DNA of 64,000 bases from DASYTH01 sp036002505 (GCF_036002505.1 NZ_DASYTH010000406.1:1-64000), one strand, 5' to 3'. Shown: positions 8,453 through 17,064, counted from the stretch's first letter. Program-made: numbers and translations. The notes: a model not told the origin generated them from the sequence alone.

Positions 8453-8761
8453 TCAGGCACAGTCGCGGCAGATGAACTGCCCGTTGCGCTCCTCCGCCAA
8501 CCGGCTGCGGTGGTGGACGAGGAAACACACCGAGCAGGTGAACTCGTCAGCCTGCTTCGGAACCACCCGAACGGTGAGGTCCTCGCCCGACAGGCCGGAC
8601 AGGTCGGCGCCCGGCAGTTCGAAGTTCTCGGCGGTGTCCGACTCGTCGACGTCGACGACGCCGGACTGCGTCTCGTTGCGGCGCGCCTTGAGCTCCTCGA
8701 GGGAGTCCTCCGCCAGGTCGTCAGCCTCGCTGCGGCGCGGCGCGTCGTAGTCGGTAGCCAT
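8453..8761 (-). CDS. DUF4193 zinc-ribbon protein
   Basis: A 102-residue acidic protein starting MATDYDAPRR. The C-terminus carries a treble-clef/zinc-ribbon pattern: CSVC (near residue 75) and a terminal CRDC, four cysteines that fit one Zn ion. The family is confined to Actinobacteria and is an Rv2699c match by sequence and place. Function unknown; some zinc-ribbon proteins of this size associate with transcription or translation complexes. The ATG at 8761 has a purine-rich SD (GGTGAAAG) upstream. Confidence 0.93.
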   Translation of the reverse strand: MATDYDAPRRSEADDLAEDSLEELKARRNETQSGVVDVDESDTAENFELPGADLSGLSGEDLTVRVVPKQADEFTCSVCFLVHHRSRLAEERNGQFICRDCA

Positions 8762-9255
8762 CTGCTTTCACCCCTGCAGTCGAACCTCAAGATGTGCTTC
8801 AGATCTGTCTGTGCCGCTGGTCAACGTTCCAGGGCCGCGGTTTGTGCCCGCATCCGCCGATGACCGCGAACTCGCCCGCCGCCTGGTGGTTTTCGGTGGT
8901 GTTCGGCTGCTACGGAATCGATTCGGTTGGGACTTCCGGCGACGGGAGCGCGCAGAGGGTAGCCCATCGACCGCCGAGATGTGAGCAGGGCTCACCCCTT
9001 CGGGTGCGATTCGTCGAAGATCCCGATTCACCGGGGCGCGCCCACGGTGCGAGATCCACTCTTGCCGACCGGCCCGTCACGTGGTGCGATGCGACCGGGT
9101 ATCACGGTTCGCGTTCGGTCTGTCGCGACTCGCGACCGGGACACCCCGGCCCGTGACGATCCCTGGATCGGACCCTGAAACGCCTAGGCTGTCCAGCGGC
9201 GAATAACGATGTGGGTGGAGCGGGCCTTGACGGGCACGAGGGGAGGGAGGGGCTC
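8762..9255. other. 494-bp gap between divergent DUF4193 and cei
   Basis: No convincing gene is seen here on either strand. Two small hairpins overlap at 8981-9005: GTGAGC/GCTCAC, then CACCC-CTTC-GGGTG. A TAGGCT hexamer at 9186-9191 and a purine-rich GGAGGGAGGGG before 9256 suggest a cei promoter and SD on the right. I looked for a ydaO-type riboswitch because cei is an envelope gene and found none. Confidence 0.4.
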
Positions 9256-9957
9256 GTGGCGGCCGGGAACCTGAGTCGGGGCCGGGGCCGGGGGTACCGG
9301 CGGCGCCGTCCGCTGCCCGCGGTCATCGTGCTGTGCGTGCTCGCGGTGGCCGCCGTCATCGTCTGGCTCCGGGTGCTGGACAAGGGTTCCGGCAACGTGG
9401 CGGTCAAGTGCGACCCGCCGCGCACCGCGCCCGTGGCCACCTCCGGGCAGCCGCCCACCACGCTCGGCCAGTCGCTCGCCCCGGACGCGCTGGACCGGAC
9501 CGTTCCGGCGGCCCCGGCCCAGACCCTCGTGCACGTGGTCAACGCGAGCACCCAGCGCGGCCAGGCCGCCGAAATTACCGAGGCACTTCGTCAACTCGGT
9601 TTCAGCCAGGTGGCCCCGCCGGCGAACGATCCGCTCTACCTCTCCGGCGACCTCACCTGCCGGGCCCAGATCCGCTTCGGCCAGCAGGGCACGGCCGCCG
9701 CCCGCACGCTGAGCCTCGTCGAGCCCTGCGCGGAGCTCGTCAAGGACAACCGCCAGGACGCCACCGTCGACCTCGCCATCGGCAAGCGGTTCGACAACCT
9801 CCGCCCCAAAACCGAGGCGCGCCGCCTGCTCGAGCAGCTCAACAAGTTCTCCCTCGAGCACCCAGAAGCCCAGGGCGGCCTGCAAGCCAACCCCGCCGCC
9901 CAACCCGACCTCGACCCCACCCAGATCAGCGCAGCCCGCCAGGCCACCTGCACCTGA
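9256..9957 (+). CDS. cei: Cell-envelope integrity protein Cei
   Basis: A 233-residue type II membrane protein: basic N-terminus (RGRGRGYRRRR), one transmembrane helix (residues ~18-36, AVIVLCVLAVAAVIVWL), then an extracytoplasmic LytR_C-type domain (TLVHVVNASTQRGQAAEIT, LRQLGFSQV) and a trailing helical region. It is syntenic with M. tuberculosis Rv2700, shown to be needed for envelope integrity. The GTG at 9256 has a very strong purine-rich SD. The gene converges on the inositol monophosphatase across the array at 9962-10056. Confidence 0.9.
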   Translation: MAAGNLSRGRGRGYRRRRPLPAVIVLCVLAVAAVIVWLRVLDKGSGNVAVKCDPPRTAPVATSGQPPTTLGQSLAPDALDRTVPAAPAQTLVHVVNASTQRGQAAEITEALRQLGFSQVAPPANDPLYLSGDLTCRAQIRFGQQGTAAARTLSLVEPCAELVKDNRQDATVDLAIGKRFDNLRPKTEARRLLEQLNKFSLEHPEAQGGLQANPAAQPDLDPTQISAARQATCT

Positions 9958-9961
9958 TCCG

Positions 9962-10056
9962 GCGAGTCCCCACTTCAGGCACGCGAGTCCCCGCTTCGAG
10001 ACCACGAGTTCCCGGTTCACGAACCGCGAACTCGCGTGCTCCAACCGGGGACTCGC
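9962..10056. repeat. Head-to-head 21-bp repeat array (GCGAGTCCCC type)
   Basis: Forward units begin at 9962, 9983 and 10004 (GCGAGTCCCC, GCGAGTCCCC, ACGAGTTCCC), exactly 21 bp apart. Reverse-complement units lie at 10026-10035 (GCGAACTCGC) and 10047-10056 (GGGGACTCGC), again 21 bp apart. GGTTCACGAACC marks the centre of symmetry. The array fills the junction between cei (+) and the phosphatase (-), and as RNA would fold into a long stem in either direction. Confidence 0.85.
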
Positions 10057-10059
10057 GGC

Positions 10060-10869
10060 TCACACCTCGGCGAGGCCGGACTCGATCATGGCGGTGCGCA
10101 GCTCGTCGGCCACGCCGGGGGCGGCGGCCAGCAGCAGGTCCGGGCCGAAGCCGTCACCGGCCCGGCCCGGCAGGCGCACCTGGGCGCCGGCCTCCTCGGC
10201 GATCAGCGCGCCGGCCGCCCAGTCCCACGTGGACAGACCGTTCTCGAAGTAGCCGTCGATCCAGCCGGCCGCGACCGCGCACAGATCCAGTGCCGCCGAG
10301 CCGGCCCGGCGGATGTCCCGGATCCGGCCCACCAGCTTCGCCACACCTGCCGCCTGGCGCCGCCGCCGCTCCGCCTGGTACCCGAACCCGGTGGCCACCA
10401 GCGCGAGGTCCAGCCGCGACGTCCGGGACACCCGCAGCGGCACGCCGTCCAGGGCCGCCCCGTGCCCGCGCGCCGCGGTCCAGCACCGCCCGCTGTCCGG
10501 CTCCACCACCGCGCCGGCCACCGACGCCCCGTCCACCCGGGCCGCCAGCGACACCGCGTACCACGGGTAGCCGTAGAGATAGTTGACCGTGCCGTCGATC
10601 GGATCGACGACCCAGCACACTCCGCCGGGCTCGACCGCGGAGCCGCCGCCCTCCTCCTCGCCGAGCACCGGCTCGCCGGGCCGCAGCTCCGCGAGCCGCT
10701 GCCGCACCAGCCGCTCGCTGGCCCGGTCCCCCTCGGTCACCACGTCGGTCTCGCTGGACTTGGTGTCCACGTCCAGAATCGCCTTCTCCCGAGTGGTTCT
10801 GGCCAGCTCCGCGGCCTCGCCGGCCACCCTGACCGCAACAGCCAACAACTCCCGCTGCCCAACATGCAC
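10060..10869 (-). CDS. suhB: Inositol monophosphatase family protein
   Basis: A 269-residue Mg-dependent phosphatase of the IMPase/FBPase superfamily. Visible motifs are the metal-binding GEEEGGG and DPIDGTVNYLYG (the DPxDGT signature), and the C-terminal WDWAAGALIAEEAGA. It likely makes myo-inositol from inositol-1-phosphate for phosphatidylinositol or mycothiol, as for Rv2701c by synteny. Substrate cannot be fixed from sequence, and the symbol follows the Mtb locus. The GTG at 10869 gives the VHVGQRELL start. Confidence 0.92.
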   Translation of the reverse strand: MHVGQRELLAVAVRVAGEAAELARTTREKAILDVDTKSSETDVVTEGDRASERLVRQRLAELRPGEPVLGEEEGGGSAVEPGGVCWVVDPIDGTVNYLYGYPWYAVSLAARVDGASVAGAVVEPDSGRCWTAARGHGAALDGVPLRVSRTSRLDLALVATGFGYQAERRRRQAAGVAKLVGRIRDIRRAGSAALDLCAVAAGWIDGYFENGLSTWDWAAGALIAEEAGAQVRLPGRAGDGFGPDLLLAAAPGVADELRTAMIESGLAEV

Positions 10870-10939
10870 GGGACTATCCGACCACACCCAGATAACCTCC
10901 GGTGCGAGCGCACTGAATCGAGTACGAAGGGACCACGGG

Positions 10940-11701
10940 ATGGCTGGCACCCGCGGGTTCGGCATTGACGTTGGCGGGTCGGGGATCAAGGGCTGCGTGG
11001 TCGATCTTGACGCGGGGCAGCTGGACGGGGAGCGGATCCGGATCGACACCCCCGATCCGTCCACCCCCGAGCTGGTGGCCGGCGTGGTCAGGGAGATCGT
11101 GGCCGGGTTCGGCTGGACCGGCCCGGTCGGCGTGACACTGCCGGCCGTGATCAAGCGCGGCACGGCGCTGACCGCGGCCAACATCGACAAGTCGTGGATC
11201 GGCACGGACGCCACCTCGACGTTCACCAGGAAGCTGGGCCGGCCGCCGGGCGACGTGGTGGTGCTCAACGACGCCGACGCGGCGGGCCTGGCCGAGATCC
11301 GCTACGGCTGGCCGGGTGACCAGGCGGGCGTGGTGGTGCTGCTGACGTTCGGCACCGGCATCGGCAGCGCCCTGTTCCTGGACGGGAAGCTGGTGCCCAA
11401 CACCGAGTTCGGGCACCTGGAGGTGGACGGCGAGGACGCCGAGACCAGGGCCGCCGCCTCGGTCAAGGACGAGCTCGGGCTGTCCTACGAAGAGTGGGCC
11501 CACCGCGTGTCCCGCTACATCCGGGTGCTCGAGGACCTGATCTGGCCCGACCTGATCATCGCGGGCGGCGGGGTGAGCAAGAAGGCGGACAAGTGGCTGC
11601 CGCTGCTGGACGTCCGCACCCGCGTGGTGGCCGCCGAACTGCGCAACGACGCCGGCATCGTCGGGGCCGCGGTGGCCGCCGCGGAGGGCGCCGGCAACTG
11701 A
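10940..11701 (+). CDS. ppgK: Polyphosphate glucokinase
   Basis: A 253-residue ROK-type kinase that phosphorylates glucose with polyphosphate (or ATP). It has the phosphate-1 motif GIDVGGSGIKG, a LNDADAAGLAE catalytic region with Asp, and TFGTGIGSALF (phosphate 2); the length matches PpgK of Actinobacteria rather than ~320-residue glucokinases. The ATG at 10940 follows GAAGGGA. Its position between the suhB-like gene and sigA is the same as Rv2702 in M. tuberculosis. Confidence 0.95.
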   Translation: MAGTRGFGIDVGGSGIKGCVVDLDAGQLDGERIRIDTPDPSTPELVAGVVREIVAGFGWTGPVGVTLPAVIKRGTALTAANIDKSWIGTDATSTFTRKLGRPPGDVVVLNDADAAGLAEIRYGWPGDQAGVVVLLTFGTGIGSALFLDGKLVPNTEFGHLEVDGEDAETRAAASVKDELGLSYEEWAHRVSRYIRVLEDLIWPDLIIAGGGVSKKADKWLPLLDVRTRVVAAELRNDAGIVGAAVAAAEGAGN

Positions 11702-11857
11702 TCCACAGCCGTGATCGCACCCCAGGCGCAACACGCCGTTACAATGGAACAGTGCCCGCGACTCCACGGTCGCCGGGCCTTCCCCGAAACTTCCGGTACG
11801 TCAGGCATTTCTGCAGGGTCTGACGCCGCCGTGACAGATAGCTGCGAAAGGGCGTAA

Positions 11858-13240
11858 GTGGCAGCCGCACGAACAGCAACCCGAGCCTCCACCGCTTCGG
11901 CGCGCACCGCCAACACGACCACAAGCGCATCGGTCGACGAGGTTCCGGCTGAGGCACCGCCGGGCACCGAGCAGGCAACCGGCACCAAGGCGCCGGCCAG
12001 GCCGAAGCGAGCCGCGGGGGGCGCCAAGTCCACCCGCACGCCGCGCAAGTCCCCCACCAAGACCGCGAAGGCGGACGAGACCGCCGGCAAGGCCGGTCCC
12101 GACGGCGAGCCGGACGGCCCGGCCGACGCCGAGGGCGAGCCCGACCTCGAGACCCCCGACCTCGAGGACCTCGAGGACGTCGAGAGCGAGATCGCCGCCG
12201 CGGCCGTCGACGAGGTCGAGGAGGAGACCGAGGCGAAGGACGCCAAGGACGGCGACTTCGTCTGGGACGAGGAGGAGTCCGAGGCCCTGCGCCAGGCGCG
12301 CAAGGACGCCGAGCTCACCGCATCGGCCGACTCGGTTCGCGCCTACCTCAAGCAGATCGGCAAGGTGGCCCTGCTCAACGCCGAGGAGGAGGTCGAGCTC
12401 GCCAAGCGGATCGAGGCCGGCCTCTACGCGGCCGAGCGGGTGCGCACCGCCGAGGAGGACGCCGAGAAGATCACCCCGCAGCTGCGCCGGGACCTCCGGT
12501 GGATCGTGCGGGACGGCGAGAAGGCCAAGAACCATCTGTTGGAGGCGAACCTGCGCCTGGTGGTGTCGCTGGCCAAGCGCTACACCGGCCGCGGCATGGC
12601 GTTCCTCGACCTGATCCAGGAGGGCAACCTCGGCCTGATCCGCGCGGTGGAGAAGTTCGACTACACCAAGGGCTACAAGTTCTCCACGTACGCCACCTGG
12701 TGGATCCGCCAGGCCATCACCCGCGCGATGGCCGACCAGGCCCGCACCATCCGGATCCCGGTGCACATGGTCGAGGTGATCAACAAGCTCGGCCGCATCC
12801 AGCGCGAGCTGCTCCAGGACCTGGGCCGCGAGCCCACGCCGGAGGAGCTGGCCAAGGAGATGGACATCTCGCCGGAGAAGGTGCTGGAGATCCAGCAGTA
12901 CGCCCGCGAGCCGATCTCCCTCGACCAGACCATCGGCGACGAGGGCGACAGCCAGCTCGGTGACTTCATCGAGGACTCCGAGGCGGTCGTGGCCGTGGAC
13001 GCGGTCTCCTTCACGCTGCTGCAGGACCAGCTCCAGTCGGTGCTGGCGACGCTGTCCGAGCGGGAGGCGGGTGTGGTGCGGCTGCGCTTCGGCCTCACCG
13101 ACGGCCAGCCGCGCACGCTGGACGAGATCGGCCAGGTCTACGGCGTCACCCGGGAGCGCATCCGGCAGATCGAGTCGAAGACCATGTCCAAGCTCAGGCA
13201 CCCGTCCCGCTCGCAGGTGCTCCGGGACTACCTGGAGTAG
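11858..13240 (+). CDS. sigA: Primary RNA polymerase sigma factor
   Basis: A 460-residue group 1 sigma-70 factor (RpoD/HrdB). A long Ala/Lys/acidic N-terminus (residues 1-~150) replaces region 1.1; region 1.2 begins at SVRAYLKQIG; region 2 includes LDLIQEGNLGLIRAVEKFDY and the -10-melting FSTYATWWIRQAI; region 3 and region 4 (TLDEIGQVYGVTRERIRQIE) follow. The GTG at 11858 follows GAAAGGG. Expression as a single gene is likely, with the terminator at 13262. A ~200-bp block in region 2 is almost identical in DNA to sigB. Confidence 0.97.
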   Translation: MAAARTATRASTASARTANTTTSASVDEVPAEAPPGTEQATGTKAPARPKRAAGGAKSTRTPRKSPTKTAKADETAGKAGPDGEPDGPADAEGEPDLETPDLEDLEDVESEIAAAAVDEVEEETEAKDAKDGDFVWDEEESEALRQARKDAELTASADSVRAYLKQIGKVALLNAEEEVELAKRIEAGLYAAERVRTAEEDAEKITPQLRRDLRWIVRDGEKAKNHLLEANLRLVVSLAKRYTGRGMAFLDLIQEGNLGLIRAVEKFDYTKGYKFSTYATWWIRQAITRAMADQARTIRIPVHMVEVINKLGRIQRELLQDLGREPTPEELAKEMDISPEKVLEIQQYAREPISLDQTIGDEGDSQLGDFIEDSEAVVAVDAVSFTLLQDQLQSVLATLSEREAGVVRLRFGLTDGQPRTLDEIGQVYGVTRERIRQIESKTMSKLRHPSRSQVLRDYLE

Positions 13241-13261
13241 ACATCTGGCAATTCACTCAGC

Positions 13262-13287
13262 GCCGCCGGCCCCTTGTGACCGGCGGC
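13262..13287 (+). terminator. Intrinsic terminator of sigA
   Basis: A perfect 8-bp stem, GCCGCCGG (13262-13269) with CCGGCGGC (13280-13287), closes a 10-nt loop and is followed by TTTGCT. It lies about 20 bp after the sigA stop, in the right place and orientation. Confidence 0.75.
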
Positions 13288-13414
13288 TTTGCTGTCTGGC
13301 CGGGTTTGTCCCGGATCTGTCCTTGACGCTGCGTGCCCTTCGGGTATGTCCTGGGGGCGTCCGCGGGAGCGGGCGCCACTGGGAAGAATGGGGAACCCGA
13401 GGGGGGTTCATTTC

Positions 13415-14917
13415 ATGAGCGATCGTGGTATTGACGCGCGCCAGTCTCGACTCGACCTTGCGGAGGTGATCAGCCGGTCGCCCTGGCCGGACCAGGTGAA
13501 CAACGGCGAGGAAGGCGACTACCCGTATCTAGCCAACTTCAGTAAAAGCTTGCCGCACAACGAGTTCGGCGAGGTCGACGCGGCCGCTTACAACGCACTG
13601 CTGCGCGCTCTGTCCACACAGGACAATGAGGATTTCGAGCGGATCCCGACCGGGTGTGAGAACGCCCGGCGGCTCATCAACCCGCAGGCCGGGTTGGCTT
13701 TCGACGTCGAGGGCCCCGATCCGCAGTCGCTGACCATTCCGCCCGCGCCCCGTATCGACAGCGCGCGGAACTCCGCCGAGGCGGTCGAGCTGTACTGGAT
13801 GGCACTCAGCCGCGACATCCCGTTCACCGCGTACGAGAGCCACCGGCTCATCGCCGAGGCGGCGCAGGACCTGTCGGAGCTGTCCGACTACCGCGCCCCG
13901 AAGATCGGCGGCCGGATAACCCCGGCCACGATCTTCCGCGGTGACACCCGGGGCGACCTGCGCGGGCCGTACCTGTCCCAGTTCCTGCTGCGCGACATCC
14001 AGTACGGCACGCTGCGCATCCCGCAGCGGCAGGACACGGTGTCCGACGCGGACTACCTGACCGCCTGGGACGACTGGCTGGCCGTGCAGCGCGGCTGCCA
14101 GGTCGAGCCCGAGCGGCGCAACCAGCAGGACCGCCGGTACCTGCGCAGCGGTCGCGACATCGCCCACTACGTGCACTTCGACGCACTGTACGAGGCGTAC
14201 CTCAACGCCGCGCTGATCCTGCTCGACCTGAACGCCCCGTTCGACCAGGGCAACCCGTACGTGCACACGCGGCGGCAGGAAGGTTTCGGCACCTACGGCG
14301 GACCACACCTGCTGTCGCTGGTGACCGAGGTGGCCACCCGGGCGCTGAAGGCGCAGTGGTTCCAGAAGTGGTTCGTGCACCGCCGGCTCCGCCCGGAGGC
14401 GTTCGGCGGGCGGGTGCACGCGCACCTGACCAACCTGCGGGACTACTCGATGATCGACTCCGAGGTGCTGGAGTCCCGCGCGCTCAAGGCGACGTACGGG
14501 AAGTTCGGCACTTTTCTGCTGCCCCAGGCGTTCCCGGAGGGCTCGCCGGTGCACCCGTCGTACGGCTCCGGGCACGCCACCGTCGCCGGGGCGTGCGTGA
14601 CCGTGCTCAAGGCGTGGTTCGACGAGTCCTGGGTGCTGCCGGAACCGGTGGTGTCCAACGAGGACGGCACCGAGCTGGTGCCGTTCACCGGGCCGGACGC
14701 CAACCGGCTGACCGTCGGCGGCGAGCTCGACAAGGTCGCCTCGAACATCGCCACCGCGCGCAACATCGGCGGCGTGCACTGGCGATCGGACTACACCGAG
14801 TCGGTGCGCCTCGGCGAGGCGGTCGCCATCGGCATCCTGCGTGACCAGGTCCGGGTGAACCACGAGGCCGCCACGTTCGGCCTCACCCGGTTCGACGGCA
14901 CCCGGATGACCATCTGA
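13415..14917 (+). CDS. Vanadium-dependent haloperoxidase (PAP2 superfamily)
   Basis: A 500-residue protein with the vanadate/phosphate-binding triad of the PAP2/vanadium haloperoxidase fold in its C-terminal half: KWFVHRRLRPEAFG (Lys and Arg), HPSYGSGHATVAGACV (Ser-Gly-His) and ARNIGGVHWRSDYTES (Arg and His). These enzymes oxidise halides with H2O2 and halogenate organics, though some bacterial members act as phosphatases; sequence alone does not decide. No signal peptide is seen. The ATG at 13415 follows GAGGGGGG; an upstream ATG at 13389 is less well placed. Confidence 0.88.
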   Translation: MSDRGIDARQSRLDLAEVISRSPWPDQVNNGEEGDYPYLANFSKSLPHNEFGEVDAAAYNALLRALSTQDNEDFERIPTGCENARRLINPQAGLAFDVEGPDPQSLTIPPAPRIDSARNSAEAVELYWMALSRDIPFTAYESHRLIAEAAQDLSELSDYRAPKIGGRITPATIFRGDTRGDLRGPYLSQFLLRDIQYGTLRIPQRQDTVSDADYLTAWDDWLAVQRGCQVEPERRNQQDRRYLRSGRDIAHYVHFDALYEAYLNAALILLDLNAPFDQGNPYVHTRRQEGFGTYGGPHLLSLVTEVATRALKAQWFQKWFVHRRLRPEAFGGRVHAHLTNLRDYSMIDSEVLESRALKATYGKFGTFLLPQAFPEGSPVHPSYGSGHATVAGACVTVLKAWFDESWVLPEPVVSNEDGTELVPFTGPDANRLTVGGELDKVASNIATARNIGGVHWRSDYTESVRLGEAVAIGILRDQVRVNHEAATFGLTRFDGTRMTI

Positions 14918-14955
14918 TGCGCGTTCGTGTCGGTGGGATCTGCTAGGCACACGCC

Positions 14956-16014
14956 ATGCGCATCCTGGAGTTGACATCGGTGTCCGGGTTCGTCGCGTTC
15001 GACCTGGACTGCCCGACCAGCGGCGGCGGCACCCGGTGGGCACCGGGCGTGACCCGCGCGGAGGCCGCGCTGCTGGCCCGGGCGATGACCTACAAGTTCG
15101 CGGTGCTCGAACGGCCGCTCGGCGGCGCGAAGGGCGTGCTGCGGTCCGACGACGGCACGCCGCGGGGGACCGCCCTCGAGCGGTACTGCCAGGAGATCAC
15201 GCCGATGGTCGAGCGGCAGGTGTTTCTCACCTCCTCCGACCTCGGCACGGCCACCGAGGACTTCGCCTCACTGCCCGGCTACGACCCGGATTCGGTGATG
15301 CACCAGTGGGTCGGCCCCACGATGGTGGACTCGCTGATCACCGGCGTCGGTGTGGTGGCGGCTGCGGACACGGCGCTGGGCGGGCTGGCCGGCCGGCGGT
15401 TCGCGATCGAGGGCTTCGGCAAGGTGGGCGGCGCGGCGGCCGGCGAGCTCGAGCGCCGGGGCGGCACCCTGGTCGCACTGTCCACCGTGTACGGATGTGT
15501 CGCCGATCCGTCCGGTTTGGACATTCGCCGATTACTGGAGTTACGGCAGGCGCACGGCGACCGGTGCGTGGAACACGTTGGTCTGCCGATGCTACCGGTG
15601 ACCGCACTGTTCGAAGTGGACACCGATGTGCTGGTGCCGGGCGCGCGCATCGGGGTGATCGACCGGAGCCGGGCGGCGGCGGTGCGAACCCGGGTTATCG
15701 CCCCGGCGGCCAACGTGCCGTACACCGCGGCCGGCCTCGCTGTGCTGCGCGAGCGCGGCATCCTGGCGCTGGCGGACTTCGTCTGCGGCGCCGGAGCCAC
15801 GATCGGCTACATGGCCGAGCGGTTCCTCGGCCTGGCCGGAGTGGAGGCCGCGAGCGAGCTGGTGGACCGTGAGGTCAGCGCGCTCACCGCCCGCAGCCTG
15901 GACCATCCGGACGGGCCGTTCGCCGGGGCCACCGCGCTCGCCGAGAAGTTCCTCCGCACCTGGCGGTCGCCCGACGAGATGCCGGCCGGCCCGCCCCTCG
16001 CCCCGGAGGGTTGA
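14956..16014 (+). CDS. Glu/Leu/Phe/Val dehydrogenase family protein
   Basis: A 352-residue NAD(P)-dependent amino acid dehydrogenase. It shows substrate-binding lysines in MTYKFAVLERPLGGAKG, the conserved Asp region SSDLGTATEDFASL, and a Rossmann GFGKVGGAAAGELE motif near residue 150. Size is like leucine/phenylalanine dehydrogenases (~350) rather than hexameric glutamate dehydrogenases (~450). The family oxidatively deaminates hydrophobic amino acids. It lies 38 bp after the haloperoxidase in the same direction, so co-transcription is possible. It converges on the MarR gene across repeat copy B. Confidence 0.88.
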   Translation: MRILELTSVSGFVAFDLDCPTSGGGTRWAPGVTRAEAALLARAMTYKFAVLERPLGGAKGVLRSDDGTPRGTALERYCQEITPMVERQVFLTSSDLGTATEDFASLPGYDPDSVMHQWVGPTMVDSLITGVGVVAAADTALGGLAGRRFAIEGFGKVGGAAAGELERRGGTLVALSTVYGCVADPSGLDIRRLLELRQAHGDRCVEHVGLPMLPVTALFEVDTDVLVPGARIGVIDRSRAAAVRTRVIAPAANVPYTAAGLAVLRERGILALADFVCGAGATIGYMAERFLGLAGVEAASELVDREVSALTARSLDHPDGPFAGATALAEKFLRTWRSPDEMPAGPPLAPEG

Positions 16015-16028
16015 CAAGCCTCGCGCCT

Positions 16029-16131
16029 GCCAACATAACCTCAGGGGAACGTGACGGCACTCAGCCACGGTTCACCCGCCACCCGCACCATTAGCTGGAA
16101 CGCAACCGCGTCAAAAATTTCGGAGAGGCGG
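16029..16131 (-). repeat. Copy B of ~100-bp gene-end repeat
   Basis: This is closely similar to the reverse complement of 37579-37680: shared runs include ACCTCAGGGGAACGTG, GCCACGG, CACCCGCCA, CGCACCA and GAACGCAACC. It occupies the junction of the dehydrogenase (+) and MarR (-) genes, and its right end covers the last ~7 codons and the TGA of the MarR gene. Confidence 0.85.
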
Positions 16132-17028
16132 ACCAGCGGCCAGCTTGTTGGCGCGCTCGGTGTAGTCGGCCAGCACGCGCCGGGCGACGGCCACGTCCCC
16201 GGCCGGCAGCCCGGCCAGGATCTCGCCGCTGAGCTCCAGCACCTGAGCGAAGAGCCGGTCGAACCGGGCCTGGCCGTCCGAGGTCAACTCGACGCCGGCC
16301 GGGCTTTCGGCCAGCAGGCCCGTGGACCGCAGCCCGGCGAGCACTTGGCCGGCCGCCGCCGGGTCGAGGCCGACCCCGTTGGCCAGCCGGGTGACGAGGT
16401 CGTCCCGGGGCACGGGCACACCCTCGTCGTTGACCAGCTTGAGTGTGATCCATTCGGGGAACGCCGCCGCCTCCCGGTCCAGCACGGTGGTCAGCAGCCG
16501 CCGGCCGGCCGCCGAGGCCATGCCGATGTCCTGCCCGAACAGGGCGGTCGTTGCCTGTGTCATGTTTCTGTCTCCTTCCCCAGGTTGCTGCTCGCCGAGC
16601 AGCAACCGCAGCATGTCGGTCAGTTCGCGGTACCGCCGCCCGGACACCCCGCCGAGCGGCCTGGCCAGCTCGTCCTGCAGCCGGTGGACGGTGGTGACCG
16701 CCCCGTCGATCACCGTGACGCCGTGCTCGGTGAGCCGGAGCTGGACCGCCCGCGGGTCGGCCGGGTGGGTCGCGCGCTCCACCAGGCCGGACCGCTCCAG
16801 GGCGCGGATCAGCTTCGAGACGAACACCGGCTCCAGACCGGCGAAGTCGGCGAGCTCCCGCTGGCTGGGCCGGTGGCCGTGCCAGGTGAGCCCGCGCAGC
16901 GACGCCAGCAGCACGTACTGCGCGTGCGTGAGGCCGACCGGGGCCAGCGCCCGCTCCACCGCCGCACGCCATTTCAGCATCAGCCGCCAGACCAGGGACC
17001 CCGCGGTGGCCTGCTCAGACGTCTGCAC
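16111..17028 (-). CDS. Tandem (fused) MarR-family regulator
   Basis: A 305-codon frame with two MarR-like winged-helix units. Unit 1 (1-~150) is a clear MarR (LTHAQYVLLASLRGL, then FVSKLIRALERSGLVER and the wing HPADPRAVQLRLTEHG). Unit 2 begins at Met156 (MTQATTALFGQDIG) and looks like a diverged wHTH protein (GLRSTGLLAES). A GGAAGGAG SD with 8-nt spacing lies before Met156 (ATG 16563), so unit 2 may also be made alone. The GTG at 17028 lies 7 nt after TACATT inside the operator palindrome, suggesting a leaderless, autoregulated mRNA. The C-terminus runs into repeat copy B. The likely target is the upstream EamA exporter or itself. Confidence 0.85.
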   Translation of the reverse strand: MQTSEQATAGSLVWRLMLKWRAAVERALAPVGLTHAQYVLLASLRGLTWHGHRPSQRELADFAGLEPVFVSKLIRALERSGLVERATHPADPRAVQLRLTEHGVTVIDGAVTTVHRLQDELARPLGGVSGRRYRELTDMLRLLLGEQQPGEGDRNMTQATTALFGQDIGMASAAGRRLLTTVLDREAAAFPEWITLKLVNDEGVPVPRDDLVTRLANGVGLDPAAAGQVLAGLRSTGLLAESPAGVELTSDGQARFDRLFAQVLELSGEILAGLPAGDVAVARRVLADYTERANKLAAGPPLRNF

Positions 17029-17033
17029 AACCG

Positions 17034-17053
17034 ATAATGTACATAGACATTAT
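17034..17053. promoter_or_regulatory. MarR-type operator
   Basis: ATAATGT (17034-17040) and ACATTAT (17047-17053) form a perfect inverted repeat with a 6-bp spacer, 5 bp upstream of the MarR start and between it and the exporter gene. AT-rich dyads of this size are typical MarR sites. It overlaps the candidate -10 (TACATT on the minus strand), fitting negative autoregulation. Confidence 0.65.
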
Positions 17054-17064
17054 GTCCATGGCAA

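Noticed and set aside
8762..9255. A riboswitch (ydaO-type) upstream of cei
   Set aside because: Small hairpins are present but the conserved ydaO blocks are not.
11702..11857. sigA promoter with -10 TACAAT at 11740-11745
   Set aside because: The hexamer is good, but no acceptable -35 lies 16-19 bp upstream, so I did not list it as a feature.
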